From Paenibacillus taichungensis (GTDB lineage Bacteria; Bacillota; Bacilli; Paenibacillales; Paenibacillaceae): DNA of 64,000 nt. Below the pieces are notes generated by a model, which was not told where the DNA came from, did no database searches, and worked only from the letters and a program-made list of their open reading frames with translations. The position numbers and the translations under genes are program-made. Each line of letters opens with the position of its first letter. Within the stretch, counting starts at the first letter, position 1. Location: NCBI RefSeq assembly GCF_013359905.1, contig NZ_JABMCC010000111.1:62001-126000 (forward strand). Direction: 5' to 3'. Of this stretch, positions 17,237-25,977 are shown in pieces.

Positions 17237-17697
17237 GAGACCCCATCCTTTCTGCAACGTCTGTTTGTAAAAGGAATATTAAGGAATAAATTGAAACTAG
17301 TTATTTAATCATACATACTCATCCTGCTAAAGGCAATTAGTTTGTGATAAAACATGACATAAGTAATGGGTTTTATAGGGCCATAGCCAGTAATTATGTT
17401 ATATATTTGTTATATTGACAGCCTCTTTGTGACGAATCCTGACAGAAAAATGAATCCATTCTCCTAGTTGTTTTACAACCATTGGAATAGATGTATAGAG
17501 TATACTGGAAGAGATGTTTACTTTATGACTCTGATCATAAAAACAAATAACATCAAATTCTGAATCGTACATGGCAAAAAAGCTCAACCTTATGCCCTAT
17601 GGCATTGATATGATGGAGCGAGAATGCGCTTTCCAGTAAGCGATACATTACTAAAAATAGTCCGATCCAATTATAGGTAGAGAGGATGTTCTGAACG
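17237..17697. other. 460-base gap between divergent glnQ and GH28 genes
   Basis: AT-rich region with no convincing gene; a 62-codon minus-strand reading frame at 17399-17587 has no ribosome binding site. It holds the GlnR/TnrA box at 17343 and must hold promoters for both directions. AGAGAGG-type RBS (17681-17687) precedes the GH28 gene. Confidence 0.7.
17343..17359. promoter_or_regulatory. GlnR/TnrA binding site
   Basis: TGTGATAAAACATGACA fits the established consensus TGTNAN7TNACA exactly. It is upstream of glnQ, whose operon is a known nitrogen-controlled target in B. subtilis. It predicts control by nitrogen status. Confidence 0.7.
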
Positions 17698-19311
17698 ATG
17701 AATACATATTACTCCCCACTTGGTACAGGAGAAGGTGTTGAATCCGATACGAAGGCTTATGAAGTGAGTTTACCTGTCATCCCTGCACGGGATTTTCAGA
17801 TTACGGATTATGGTGCGGTAGGGGATGGCTTGACGGATAATACCGAGATGTTCCGACTGGCTATAGCAGCTTGTGCAGAAGCGGGAGGTGGCCGAATTGT
17901 CATTCCAGCGGGTGTTTGGTTAACGGGTCCAATTGTTCTCCGCAGTCGAATTGAGCTTCATGTCCAGGCGGGGGCTCTGGTTACGTTCAGCCGTAATTTC
18001 GATCAATATCCCCTGATTGCGTCCAGCTTCGAAGGCTGGCAGGCAGTGCGATGTCAGTCGCCCATTGATGGTGAGCAGTTGGAGGATATTGCGATCACGG
18101 GTGAGGGGATTTGGGATGGCGGTGGAGAGGCATGGCGTCCGGTAAAACGATCCAAGATGACCGCCTCGCAGTGGAATCGACTGGTCTCATCGGGTGGTGT
18201 AGTGGATCATGCTGGCGGAGACGAAGCCATCTGGTGGCCATCGACTTCTGCTCTTGAAGGTGGTGCGATTGCGAATCGTCTGCATCTGGAGCAAGTGTGT
18301 GATGTGGCTGCTTATGAGGAAGTCAGAGACTTCTTGCGTCCTAACATGGTCAGCTTACGTCAATGTAAACGAGTGCTTTTGGACGGCCCGACGTTCCAGA
18401 ACTCGCCTGCATGGAATCTGCATCCGTGGGCATCCGAGCATGTCACAATTCGTAATGTGAGTGTACGGAATCCATGGTTTTCCCAGAATGGTGATGGGCT
18501 TGACATTGAATCTTGCCGTCATGTCCTTGTGGAGCAGAGTGTATTCGATGTTGGTGATGATGCGATCTGCCTGAAATCCGGCAAGGATGCAGAAGGCCGT
18601 GAACTCAGTCTGCCTTCGGAATATATTACGATCCGCAATTGCACTGTGTATCACGGCCATGGCGGTTTTGTCATTGGCAGTGAAATGTCCGGTGGCGTGC
18701 GGCATGTCCGGGTCTCGGATTGTACGTTTATTGGAACGGATATTGGGCTTCGCTTCAAAAGCGCGCGTGGGCGCGGCGGGGTCGTTGAGGATATTCAGGT
18801 GGAGCGCATTTATATGAAAGATATCATAATGGAAGCTATCTCGTTTTCCTTTTTCTATGCCAATCAGGAGGGTTCCGCTCGTGGTAGCGACTTGACTCAG
18901 GAGGTCAGTGAGGAAACTCCGGTGTTCCGGGATATTCAGATATCGGATGTGGTCTGTGCAGGAGCGGAAACCGCGTTATTGGTGAGTGGACTGCCGGAAA
19001 TGCCGCTGGATGGTCTGGTCATTCAGGGATATACGGTGACGGCTCGTAACGGGGTGCAATGCGCCCATGCGAAGCACCTGCGAATCGCCGAAATGAACGC
19101 ACATATTACTGAAGGATCGTTGATTCATTTGCATCAGTGTAAGGGTGCGGAGCTGGAAGCGATTGAGGGAGTGGGCGCGGATGGTCGGCTTCTAATGGTG
19201 ACAGGACATGAATCGGCAGGGATCGTATGCCGGGAAAGTGATGCAGATACAGAGGGACGCCAAATCTCCGTTGGTCCTGAAGTAAGAAGTGGTGTAATTA
19301 TCCGCAGGTAA
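17698..19311 (+). CDS. Glycoside hydrolase family 28 (polygalacturonase-like), cytoplasmic
   Basis: 537 residues forming a right-handed beta-helix. The family start motif DYGAVGDGLTDNTEMF is near residue 40. Catalytic motifs are NGDGLDIESC (near residue 263; first Asp), VGDDAICLKSG (near 285; paired Asp), GHGGFVIGSEMSGG (near 321; His) and RFKSARGRGG (near 352), all intact. There is no signal peptide, so it should act inside the cell on imported pectin fragments or another uronic-acid oligomer. The converging AraC gene downstream may be unrelated. Confidence 0.9.
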   Translation: MNTYYSPLGTGEGVESDTKAYEVSLPVIPARDFQITDYGAVGDGLTDNTEMFRLAIAACAEAGGGRIVIPAGVWLTGPIVLRSRIELHVQAGALVTFSRNFDQYPLIASSFEGWQAVRCQSPIDGEQLEDIAITGEGIWDGGGEAWRPVKRSKMTASQWNRLVSSGGVVDHAGGDEAIWWPSTSALEGGAIANRLHLEQVCDVAAYEEVRDFLRPNMVSLRQCKRVLLDGPTFQNSPAWNLHPWASEHVTIRNVSVRNPWFSQNGDGLDIESCRHVLVEQSVFDVGDDAICLKSGKDAEGRELSLPSEYITIRNCTVYHGHGGFVIGSEMSGGVRHVRVSDCTFIGTDIGLRFKSARGRGGVVEDIQVERIYMKDIIMEAISFSFFYANQEGSARGSDLTQEVSEETPVFRDIQISDVVCAGAETALLVSGLPEMPLDGLVIQGYTVTARNGVQCAHAKHLRIAEMNAHITEGSLIHLHQCKGAELEAIEGVGADGRLLMVTGHESAGIVCRESDADTEGRQISVGPEVRSGVIIRR

Positions 19312-19426
19312 AAAGGGGCCAAACTAGTATACGCTTAGCATATCACCGCGGGCATCTCCTGGCTCGCGGTGTCCTGACAGGTCGTCGCATGACAGACGTC
19401 TGGCTTCGACCAGTCGTTTTGAAGAT

Positions 19427-20278
19427 CTATCGATGTTCTTTGCGATAGCGAAGCGGCGTGGTCCCGGTCACCTGTTTAAACGTTTTATTAAAATGGGCTG
19501 TATGCTCAAATCCTACCTTCTCCGCAATCAATTGCACCCGTTCCTGAGTGGACAGTAAACGTCTCTGTGCCTCCCGAACCCGGGTAACACGTAAATATTC
19601 GCTGAAGCGAAATCCGGTAAAACGGCTGAACATCCGGCTCAAATAGGATGGACTGATATAAAATCGCGCTGCGGCCTCTTCTAATGTGAGGGGCTCGGTA
19701 TAATGATTGTTCACATAAGTGACGATTTCACTGATCTTATCCTGCATGGGATGATGCGGGACTGGAGAAGATTTCCGGGTATCTTCTTCAACCCGGTGGA
19801 TCTGAATCAGGATCTGGGCAAGCAGGCTTCTCACCACGATTTCATAATGAGAGCGCCGCTCCCGGCATTCTTGCAGCATCTGCCACAGCATTCGTTCGAT
19901 CTCGGGCTGTTCCGCATCAGGAAAGTGCAGCAGCCTTGAACGATCGAAGGGAAGTAGACCACATATTCCAAGCTCCATCCCGGTTGCAAAAGAAGGTGAG
20001 AATCCGATCAGGATTCGTTCAAAGCCGGGAAGGCTACCTTTGGACGTCGAATGTACATCATGGGGATTGATCAGGATCAAATCACCTTTGCGGGCGGTAA
20101 GAAGCTGACCATTCATGGAATAGACGCGTTCTCCTTCAAGCAGATAATACAGTTCGTAAAAAGGGTGTGCATGAGGCTGTGGCATGGCGTTCCCGTCGTG
20201 TCTGCTCATGTGTTCAATGGTGAATGAACTCTCGCCAATTCGATATTTGGGTCCAATCCGATCCTCTATAACACTCAT
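19427..20278 (-). CDS. AraC-family regulator with N-terminal cupin domain
   Basis: 283 residues starting at ATG 20278 (MSVIEDRIGPKYRIGES), behind GAGGGGAGA. Residues about 30-110 form a cupin sugar-sensing domain (PHAHPFYELYYLLEG, LINPHDVHS). Residues about 183-280 contain two HTH motifs (LTLEEAAARFYISPSYLSRMFSRFTGFRFSEY; VGFEHTAHFNKTFKQVTGTTPLRYR). It lacks a receiver, so it probably binds a small ligand directly. It converges on the GH28 gene and diverges from the DUF985 gene at 20537. Confidence 0.9.
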   Translation of the reverse strand: MSVIEDRIGPKYRIGESSFTIEHMSRHDGNAMPQPHAHPFYELYYLLEGERVYSMNGQLLTARKGDLILINPHDVHSTSKGSLPGFERILIGFSPSFATGMELGICGLLPFDRSRLLHFPDAEQPEIERMLWQMLQECRERRSHYEIVVRSLLAQILIQIHRVEEDTRKSSPVPHHPMQDKISEIVTYVNNHYTEPLTLEEAAARFYISPSYLSRMFSRFTGFRFSEYLRVTRVREAQRRLLSTQERVQLIAEKVGFEHTAHFNKTFKQVTGTTPLRYRKEHR

Positions 20279-20536
20279 AACACGTCTCCCCTCTGCGCCA
20301 GCTGATTTACGGTTAATATCCATATCATAACGGAAAATCCAGTTTGTTGTAAACGCTATCATTTGTGTGTGGGTCCGACCAGACGAAATGAATAGAATGC
20401 GGGTAGAATGATTTTCGGCAAGCTTAGATATGGTGTAAAGGTGACAAAAGTCTATTCATGTTTTACAGTAGGGGGAGTGAGGCTAACCTCTGGATAGGGG
20501 TGTCTCCAATTCGATTTGGAAGGAAGGAAACAGAAT

Positions 20537-20995
20537 ATGACGACACATGAATTATCGCCACTCGTTGCTGCATTGAATATGCAGCCACACGTTGAAGGCG
20601 GTTGGTATAAGGAAGAATGGAAGGCATCGTATCAAATTCCACAATCCGTACTGCCGGATACATACTCAGGCCCTCGATTCTCGGCAAGTTCGACATACTT
20701 CCTGCTGCACTCGCATGAAGTCTCGGAATGGCATACTGTTTTGTCTGATGAGCTCTGGTTGTGGCATAGCGGCAGTCCGATTGAATTGAAATTGGGCGGC
20801 AACGGGGAAAACCCGGAAAATGAAGAAGTGCTTGTGCTGGGAATGGATATTGCTGCGGGGCAATCGCCGCAGGTACTCGTTCCAGCCGGAGTATGGCAAA
20901 CCGCACGTCCACTGGGTGATGAGCCTGTACTGGTAACGTGTGTTGTAGCTCCAGGTTTCCACTTTGATGATTTCAAACTGGTTTCCAAAGGCTAA
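20537..20995 (+). CDS. DUF985-family cupin protein
   Basis: 152 residues from ATG 20537, with AAGGAAGG upstream. The sequence HVEGGWYKEEW near the start, STYFLLHSHEVSEWHTVLSDELW (cupin metal-ligand region) and CVVAPGFHFDDFKL at the end are typical of DUF985 cupins. Function is unknown in the family; a sugar epimerase-like or metal-binding role is possible. A strong terminator follows. Confidence 0.82.
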   Translation: MTTHELSPLVAALNMQPHVEGGWYKEEWKASYQIPQSVLPDTYSGPRFSASSTYFLLHSHEVSEWHTVLSDELWLWHSGSPIELKLGGNGENPENEEVLVLGMDIAAGQSPQVLVPAGVWQTARPLGDEPVLVTCVVAPGFHFDDFKLVSKG

Positions 20996-21017
20996 TATAA
21001 CCATAAATGAACAAGCA

Positions 21018-21061
21018 AAATCCCGATCCGAGTGCGTGTGCATCCGGATCGGGATTTTTTG
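21018..21061 (+). terminator. Rho-independent terminator after the cupin gene
   Basis: AATCCCGATCCG (21019-21030) pairs with CGGATCGGGATT (21045-21056), with T-run after it. On the opposite strand it could also stop the aldo/keto reductase transcript. Confidence 0.85.
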
Positions 21062-21091
21062 ATGTTTTCTAGCTTTGATTATATATTGATG

Positions 21092-21919
21092 TTAAAAGTT
21101 AAAGTTGTCCGGATCGGAACCAAAGCGCTTATTCTCGTTCAATTGATTAATGCGTTCGATTTCTTCTGTAGTCAACTCAAAATCGAACAGGTCCGCGTTA
21201 TCGCGAATGCGCTGTGGTGTAACGGATTTAGGTATGGTCACAATACCATTTTGCAGATCCCAACGAAGAATGACCTGTGCCGGAGATTTGCTGTACTTGG
21301 ACGCGATGTCCTGCAGAAGCGGATGCTCCAGCAGGTGTCCCTGACCCAGTGGAGACCAGGCTTCAATCTGGATCTGATGTTTGCTGCAGTACTCCCTTAG
21401 CTCCGTTTGGATCAACAGCGGATGCAGTTCGACCTGATTCACAGCAGGTTTAATGGTGGCATCGGTCATCAGGTCCTCCAGATGGTGAATCTGGAAGTTA
21501 CTCACCCCAATGGCGCGGATGCGTCCTTCCTTATGCAGCTTCTCCAGCGCTCTCCAGGTATCCTTGTACTTGCCTTTGACAGGCCAGTGGATTAGATAGA
21601 GATCCAGATATTCCAGTTCGAGTCGTTCCATGCTTGCTTCAAAAGCCGCCAGTGTGGATTCGTAACCTTGGTCCCCGTTCCACACTTTGGTGGTAATGAA
21701 CAGATCCTCGCGGGCGATTCCGGATTCACGAATACCCTGAGCTACACCCGTTTCGTTGTTATACGCTTTTGCTGTATCGATACTGCGATAACCTGCTTGA
21801 ATGGCCGTTTTGACGGCATCAACCACTTCTTCTCCATCTTTAACTTTGAATACACCAAAACCCAGCCAAGGCATTTTGACTCCGTTATAAAGTGTCGTTG
21901 TGTCCTGCACGTGTTTCAT
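21092..21919 (-). CDS. Aldo/keto reductase (AKR5-like)
   Basis: 275 residues from ATG 21919 (MKHVQDTTTLYNGVKMPWLGFGVF) with AGGAGG upstream; an in-frame ATG at 21949 has no ribosome binding site. Catalytic tetrad seen: Asp and Tyr in SIDTAKAYNNE, Lys in LFITTKVW, His in LYLIHWP. NADPH site LEYWSPL-like IEAWSPLGQG and IPKSVTPQRIRDN. It reduces aldehydes or dicarbonyls such as methylglyoxal; B. subtilis YvgN/YtbE are relatives. Confidence 0.92.
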   Translation of the reverse strand: MKHVQDTTTLYNGVKMPWLGFGVFKVKDGEEVVDAVKTAIQAGYRSIDTAKAYNNETGVAQGIRESGIAREDLFITTKVWNGDQGYESTLAAFEASMERLELEYLDLYLIHWPVKGKYKDTWRALEKLHKEGRIRAIGVSNFQIHHLEDLMTDATIKPAVNQVELHPLLIQTELREYCSKHQIQIEAWSPLGQGHLLEHPLLQDIASKYSKSPAQVILRWDLQNGIVTIPKSVTPQRIRDNADLFDFELTTEEIERINQLNENKRFGSDPDNFNF

Positions 21920-22255
21920 GGTCCGAAATTCCTCCTCTGATTCATTCATTATTCCATTATGTAATTACCCTGTTGACCGCCGGCCAATCCTGAATGGAGG
22001 GCCGTCTGTATTGATTATACTAAAACCTTTTTGGTAATGGAAAAGAATACGACCATTTCGATAGGAAAAACCCCTCTTTTATCCTTTTTGGCCAGCCAGA
22101 GGTTTGGTTTTGACGCTTACGGGTGATAAGATGAAGTATACGAAATATGGAAAGAGAAGCTTTCCTATGGAATGGATCACATGAAGAACAGAGGAGCACG
22201 GGAAAGTTGGGTGTCATTGAACCCGTGTGATTAACGATAAAGGAGTAAGAATACA

Positions 22256-23512
22256 ATGGCTAAACCTAAACAAACCAAAAAAGCAGCAGCCTGGTCTCTC
22301 GTTGTTATGGGAGCAGGATTTGCCGCATCATTGCCGTTTCAGGGCGGTGTTGTAGGCAAACTGCTCGTAGGGTCATTTGAAGCGGGGTTGGTAGGTGGAC
22401 TTGCGGACTGGTTCGCCGTAACAGCGTTGTTCCGTCATCCACTGGGTATTCCGATTCCCCACACGGCATTGCTGCCCAAAAATCGGGACAAATTGACCGA
22501 AGGCCTTGTCTCCGCAGTCGAAAATAACTTGCTGAACAAGGATAGCATCACCGAGAAAATTGCGGGTTTCAAGGCGGCAGAAATCGTTCTGGATACCATG
22601 ACAAGAGAACTTCACAACGATGGAGTCAAGACCATGATCGATACGCTCTGCAAACGAATCCTTGCAGGCCTTCCGTTGGAGCAGATTGCTCCACTGGTCG
22701 CGGGTGAGATCAAATCACAGGCGGGAGCCTTCGACCTGGGTCCGATTCTGGAACGGGCTTCGATCCAGATGAGTGAGCGTGGATATGATGCCAAAGCACT
22801 GGACTACGGTTTGAAGCAGGCAGAAGAATGGCTGGTGAAGCCAGAGACCATTATGTTTTTGGGTGAAAGTGGCTTAAAGGCGATCAGTGGCATCCAGATG
22901 AATGGATTAATGCAATTTGCGATGAATGCGTTCATGGGTTATCTGAACGAGGAGCGTCTGGGCAGCATTTTGCAAGGGTATCTGTTTGACCGAGTAGAGG
23001 ACATGAAGCGAGAGGGCAGCGCTCTTCGTTACAAAGTGCTCGATCTGTTGCGAACACAAGCTATCCGGCTGGCGATGAGTGAAAGTGTGCAGGATGGAGT
23101 CAACGGCTGGAAAAACAACATGCTGGATGGATGGAACGCAGAGGAAACCGTGCTGAACAAACTCATAGAATTGAGGGATAAGGCGCTCGCTGCGATGGAA
23201 GATGGTCAATATGTGGAGACGTTTGCTTTACCTGCGATTGAGCGGGTGTTGTCTGATTTGCGGTCAGACGATGCTTTATTGGCAGGATTGAATGCCAAGA
23301 TTGTGGAAGGTGTAACGACGCTGCTGGAGAAAAACCATTCCAAAATCGGCAACCTCGTGCGCGAAAATGTCGACAAAATGGATAATGCCTCACTGATCTC
23401 CTTGATTGAGGATAAAGTAGGGCAGGATCTGCAGTGGATTCGGATTAACGGGGCCGTTACCGGATTTATAATCGGGATTGCACTGACCGCCCTGCGGATG
23501 GTATTGGAGTAA
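22256..23512 (+). CDS. DUF445-family membrane-anchored protein (YheB-like)
   Basis: 418 residues, RBS AAAGGAGTAAG before ATG 22256. Hydrophobic segments occur near residues 13-30 and 392-414, with a long helical middle. The family block GGLADWFAVTALFRHPLGIPIPHTALLPKNRDKL is intact, with the repeated amphipathic region EERLGSILQGYLFDRVEDM. Members in B. subtilis (YheB) are linked to sporulation, but the biochemical role is unknown. It stands alone. Confidence 0.85.
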   Translation: MAKPKQTKKAAAWSLVVMGAGFAASLPFQGGVVGKLLVGSFEAGLVGGLADWFAVTALFRHPLGIPIPHTALLPKNRDKLTEGLVSAVENNLLNKDSITEKIAGFKAAEIVLDTMTRELHNDGVKTMIDTLCKRILAGLPLEQIAPLVAGEIKSQAGAFDLGPILERASIQMSERGYDAKALDYGLKQAEEWLVKPETIMFLGESGLKAISGIQMNGLMQFAMNAFMGYLNEERLGSILQGYLFDRVEDMKREGSALRYKVLDLLRTQAIRLAMSESVQDGVNGWKNNMLDGWNAEETVLNKLIELRDKALAAMEDGQYVETFALPAIERVLSDLRSDDALLAGLNAKIVEGVTTLLEKNHSKIGNLVRENVDKMDNASLISLIEDKVGQDLQWIRINGAVTGFIIGIALTALRMVLE

Positions 23513-23784
23513 ATCATTGAAATGGCAAGATTAGGGCCGCTCTCTGGAGCAGGCTCTTTTTCGTCTGGGAAATTTATGAATAGACAACTGATGCAAAAAC
23601 AGTTGAATTGGGTAATGTACACCCGAATGCTCTAATGGAATCATTTAGGAACAAAGTTACATAAAAACGATGCCAACAGCCGATGTGATCATGTTGATTT
23701 TGTACTATGATGCAGTTAACAGGAGAATAGAGTGGATACAGGAATATATTTTAATGATTAATGAAAAAGAAAAGGTGATTGATA

Positions 23785-24144
23785 ATGAGATTGAAGCGGC
23801 GATTCGCAAGTATATTTTTTTTGATCATACTATCCACTTTTATTTTGGGAGGGTGTCAGAACATGAAGGAAAGTGAAAAACAGGCCTATTTTAAAGAAGC
23901 GGAAGCAGAAGCCGTAAAATATCTGAAAAATAAATATGAACTAAATGTAGTCATCACAAATAAAGAGTTGTTACCCGAGATGGCGCTTGATTCTATAGCT
24001 ATGGAAGGACATGTGGTTGAACATGAAGAGCAAGAGTTTACAATCTCGTACGACTATGAGGATAAAAAGATCAAAAATTTTGGCATGAGTCCGGCAATTA
24101 AGGAAGCGATTATAGCTAAGGGATATGATCCGTTTAACAAATAA
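23785..24144 (+). CDS. Small lipoprotein, candidate immunity protein for the lipase toxin
   Basis: 119 residues from ATG 23785, 7 bases after AAAGGTG. Signal MRLKRRFASIFFLIILSTFILGGC ends in a lipobox, so the protein is anchored outside the membrane. The mature part is a short alpha/beta domain with YLKNKYELNVVI. This resembles the DUF1433-type lipoproteins that protect S. aureus from its type VII lipase. It lies 40 bases before the lipase gene. The immunity role is inferred from location and architecture. Confidence 0.7.
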   Translation: MRLKRRFASIFFLIILSTFILGGCQNMKESEKQAYFKEAEAEAVKYLKNKYELNVVITNKELLPEMALDSIAMEGHVVEHEEQEFTISYDYEDKKIKNFGMSPAIKEAIIAKGYDPFNK

Positions 24145-24184
24145 ATCATAATTCAGGATTGATTTTCTTGGAGGTGCAGAGGTT

Positions 24185-25477
24185 GTGAGTAATTCACCAA
24201 AAATTGATGATGAGACATACAACAAGATGTCTGAATTAGCATATGAGAATCTGAAATCAGGTATGGAGTTTGAGAATCTTCCTGGATGGCAAGTTCTTGA
24301 GGACACGCATGGAAACAAAAAATCCGGTTTTGATGCGGTGACCTTCTACAATTCGGAGACCAAACAGGCGGTTATCGCTTATCGTGGCACGGAGGGAAGT
24401 GCTTCGTTGGATCGTAGCGCCCCCGATTATTATGCAGACGCTCAAATCGGTTTGCCTGAGCTTGGTCGAAAGATCGAACAAAGTACGGATTTTACACCGG
24501 ATTGGTTGGCAAATGGCATTCAGAAGGTAAGAGATGTTACGGGGATCACTACAGTCGAGAATGCTGTGGGAGAACTGGATAAAAAGCTGGATAAAACGTT
24601 CAGTCTGGGACCAAACCAGATGTATGAGGCGGAAGACTACGCCAATGATATGCAGAAAAAATACAAGGATCTGGATTTCTCGCTGACAGGGCATTCGCTT
24701 GGAGGGGGAAATGCCCAATATGCGGCCGCATACACGGGACTCTCCGCAGTGACCTTCAGCGCGCCTTCTGTGATCTCCAGTCTCACACCAGAGGCGAAGC
24801 GAAAGGCTGAAGAGGGTGGGTTTGATAGCCAAATCATTAACTATGGACATCCCGGAGATTTTGTGACCAGCGGATTTTTTGGTGGATATGATCGTCATGT
24901 AGGTTCCATGTATTACATCAATTCCAACTACAAGGATATGAATGATGACATGGGCATGTGGGATAAAATCAGTAACACCTTTGGTGGCGAGGAGTACCAC
25001 AGTCTGAAGCAGTATGAGTTCGAGAATGGCTATGTTTCCAACGATCTTTACGATCCGGTTACAGGCGAGCACATCGGTTATTCCCCGCGTCAGCCGTCCA
25101 ATGTCCTGTCTGATCTCGCAGCATTCATGCGGAACTTGGGTGGGCAAGCGGGCAGTCTTGCAAGAGGTATGGCCGCGGCAGCAGGAGCGTCTGGCCTGAT
25201 TCAGGTAACGCCTGAGGAACTCAAAAGTGTCGCTGCTCGGTGGAAGCAAAATGCACAACAGTGTAATGCAGAGTTGAACATAGTACGGAGCCGGATGGCT
25301 CAATACTTGCATTCCAGCCGCAGTCGCAGACTTGAGCCTATCGTCACTCATCTGGATGCGTCTATTAACGAGCTGAGCACATGGCATATGAAGCATACGG
25401 GTCAGTTCTTGAACTTTATCGAAGAGAAGGCGGAAGCCTTCCGTCAGGCAGATGAGAGTCAAGTCAGTTTTAACTAG
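24185..25477 (+). CDS. Lipase-type toxin with C-terminal LXG/WXG-like domain (TslA-like), candidate type VII effector
   Basis: 430 residues from GTG 24185, preceded by GGAGGTGCAGAGG. Residues about 40-290 form a class-3 lipase-like alpha/beta hydrolase: VIAYRGTEGS, then the nucleophile elbow TGHSLGGGNAQYAA (Ser near 170), a possible acid in NYGHPGDFVTSG and His in DRHVGSMYY. From about residue 338 the protein is a helical hairpin beginning IQVTPEELKSVAARWKQNAQQ, typical of LXG/WXG100 export domains but placed at the C-terminus and lacking the WxG turn. There is no Sec signal. The reverse order is known from TslA of S. aureus. A lipoprotein gene precedes it and a small helical gene follows. 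The export route is inferred, as no secretion machinery is in the window. Confidence 0.75.
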   Translation: MSNSPKIDDETYNKMSELAYENLKSGMEFENLPGWQVLEDTHGNKKSGFDAVTFYNSETKQAVIAYRGTEGSASLDRSAPDYYADAQIGLPELGRKIEQSTDFTPDWLANGIQKVRDVTGITTVENAVGELDKKLDKTFSLGPNQMYEAEDYANDMQKKYKDLDFSLTGHSLGGGNAQYAAAYTGLSAVTFSAPSVISSLTPEAKRKAEEGGFDSQIINYGHPGDFVTSGFFGGYDRHVGSMYYINSNYKDMNDDMGMWDKISNTFGGEEYHSLKQYEFENGYVSNDLYDPVTGEHIGYSPRQPSNVLSDLAAFMRNLGGQAGSLARGMAAAAGASGLIQVTPEELKSVAARWKQNAQQCNAELNIVRSRMAQYLHSSRSRRLEPIVTHLDASINELSTWHMKHTGQFLNFIEEKAEAFRQADESQVSFN

Positions 25478-25531
25478 AATTTTGCATGAAGGGCCTGGCG
25501 ATTGGAACTTACATAAAGGGAGGGATCACGA

Positions 25532-25804
25532 GTGAGCGGACAATTGCTGGTAGAGTTGAATGATCTTCGGATTGCTGAAAAAGAATTGACTCAGTTGCTT
25601 GCCCGTCTCCAGGCAGATGAGCAGGAGGCGAGAAGCCTATACAATCGTCTCGACGACTGGAAGGGACAATCGGCTGATTTTACAAGGCAGCAGATCGAAG
25701 CGTTCTTCGCAGGTCTGTCTGGACGGATACAGTCGATTGAACAACAGAAGAAGAGCTTGCTGCAATACATTGAAATCATGATCCAGACGGATCAGGAACG
25801 GTAG
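25532..25804 (+). CDS. Small WXG100-like helical protein, probable export partner of the lipase
   Basis: 90 residues from GTG 25532, 7 bases after AAGGGAGGG. Two long helices flank the turn DDWKGQSAD, a WxG motif at the place expected for WXG100 proteins. It would form a four-helix bundle with the C-terminal domain of the lipase, as Tla proteins do with TslA in S. aureus. It is 54 bases after the lipase stop, so the same transcript is likely. Confidence 0.7.
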   Translation: MSGQLLVELNDLRIAEKELTQLLARLQADEQEARSLYNRLDDWKGQSADFTRQQIEAFFAGLSGRIQSIEQQKKSLLQYIEIMIQTDQER

Positions 25805-25890
25805 AGCAAAGGGCGGTAAGTGACGCTGTTCATCATCAGTGATCGTAAGCATGAGTTTGAAATCGAGTTAGCGTATGTATACAGATAACA

Positions 25891-25945
25891 AAAAGGAGCC
25901 TCGGCACATCGGGATAGACCCCGTTCGCCAAAGGCTCCTTTCTTT
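25891..25945. terminator. Bidirectional terminator between the lipase cassette and ycnI
   Basis: AAAGGAGCCT (25892-25901) pairs with AGGCTCCTT (25932-25940). A-rich and T-rich flanks on both sides suit both converging transcripts. Confidence 0.75.
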
Positions 25946-25977
25946 TTATGTCTACATACAAGACTGCATGTTAGTTC

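Noticed and set aside
17399..17587. 62-codon minus-strand frame in the glnQ upstream gap
   Set aside because: No ribosome binding site, no domain, lies in AT-rich regulatory sequence.
23670..23876. 68-codon frame overlapping the start of the small lipoprotein gene
   Set aside because: No good RBS and it runs through the lipoprotein signal sequence in another frame.
24257..25462. Minus-strand reading frame of 401 codons opposite the lipase gene
   Set aside because: It lies wholly opposite a well-supported gene, its translation has many Cys, His and Ile runs with no domain, and no RBS is seen.
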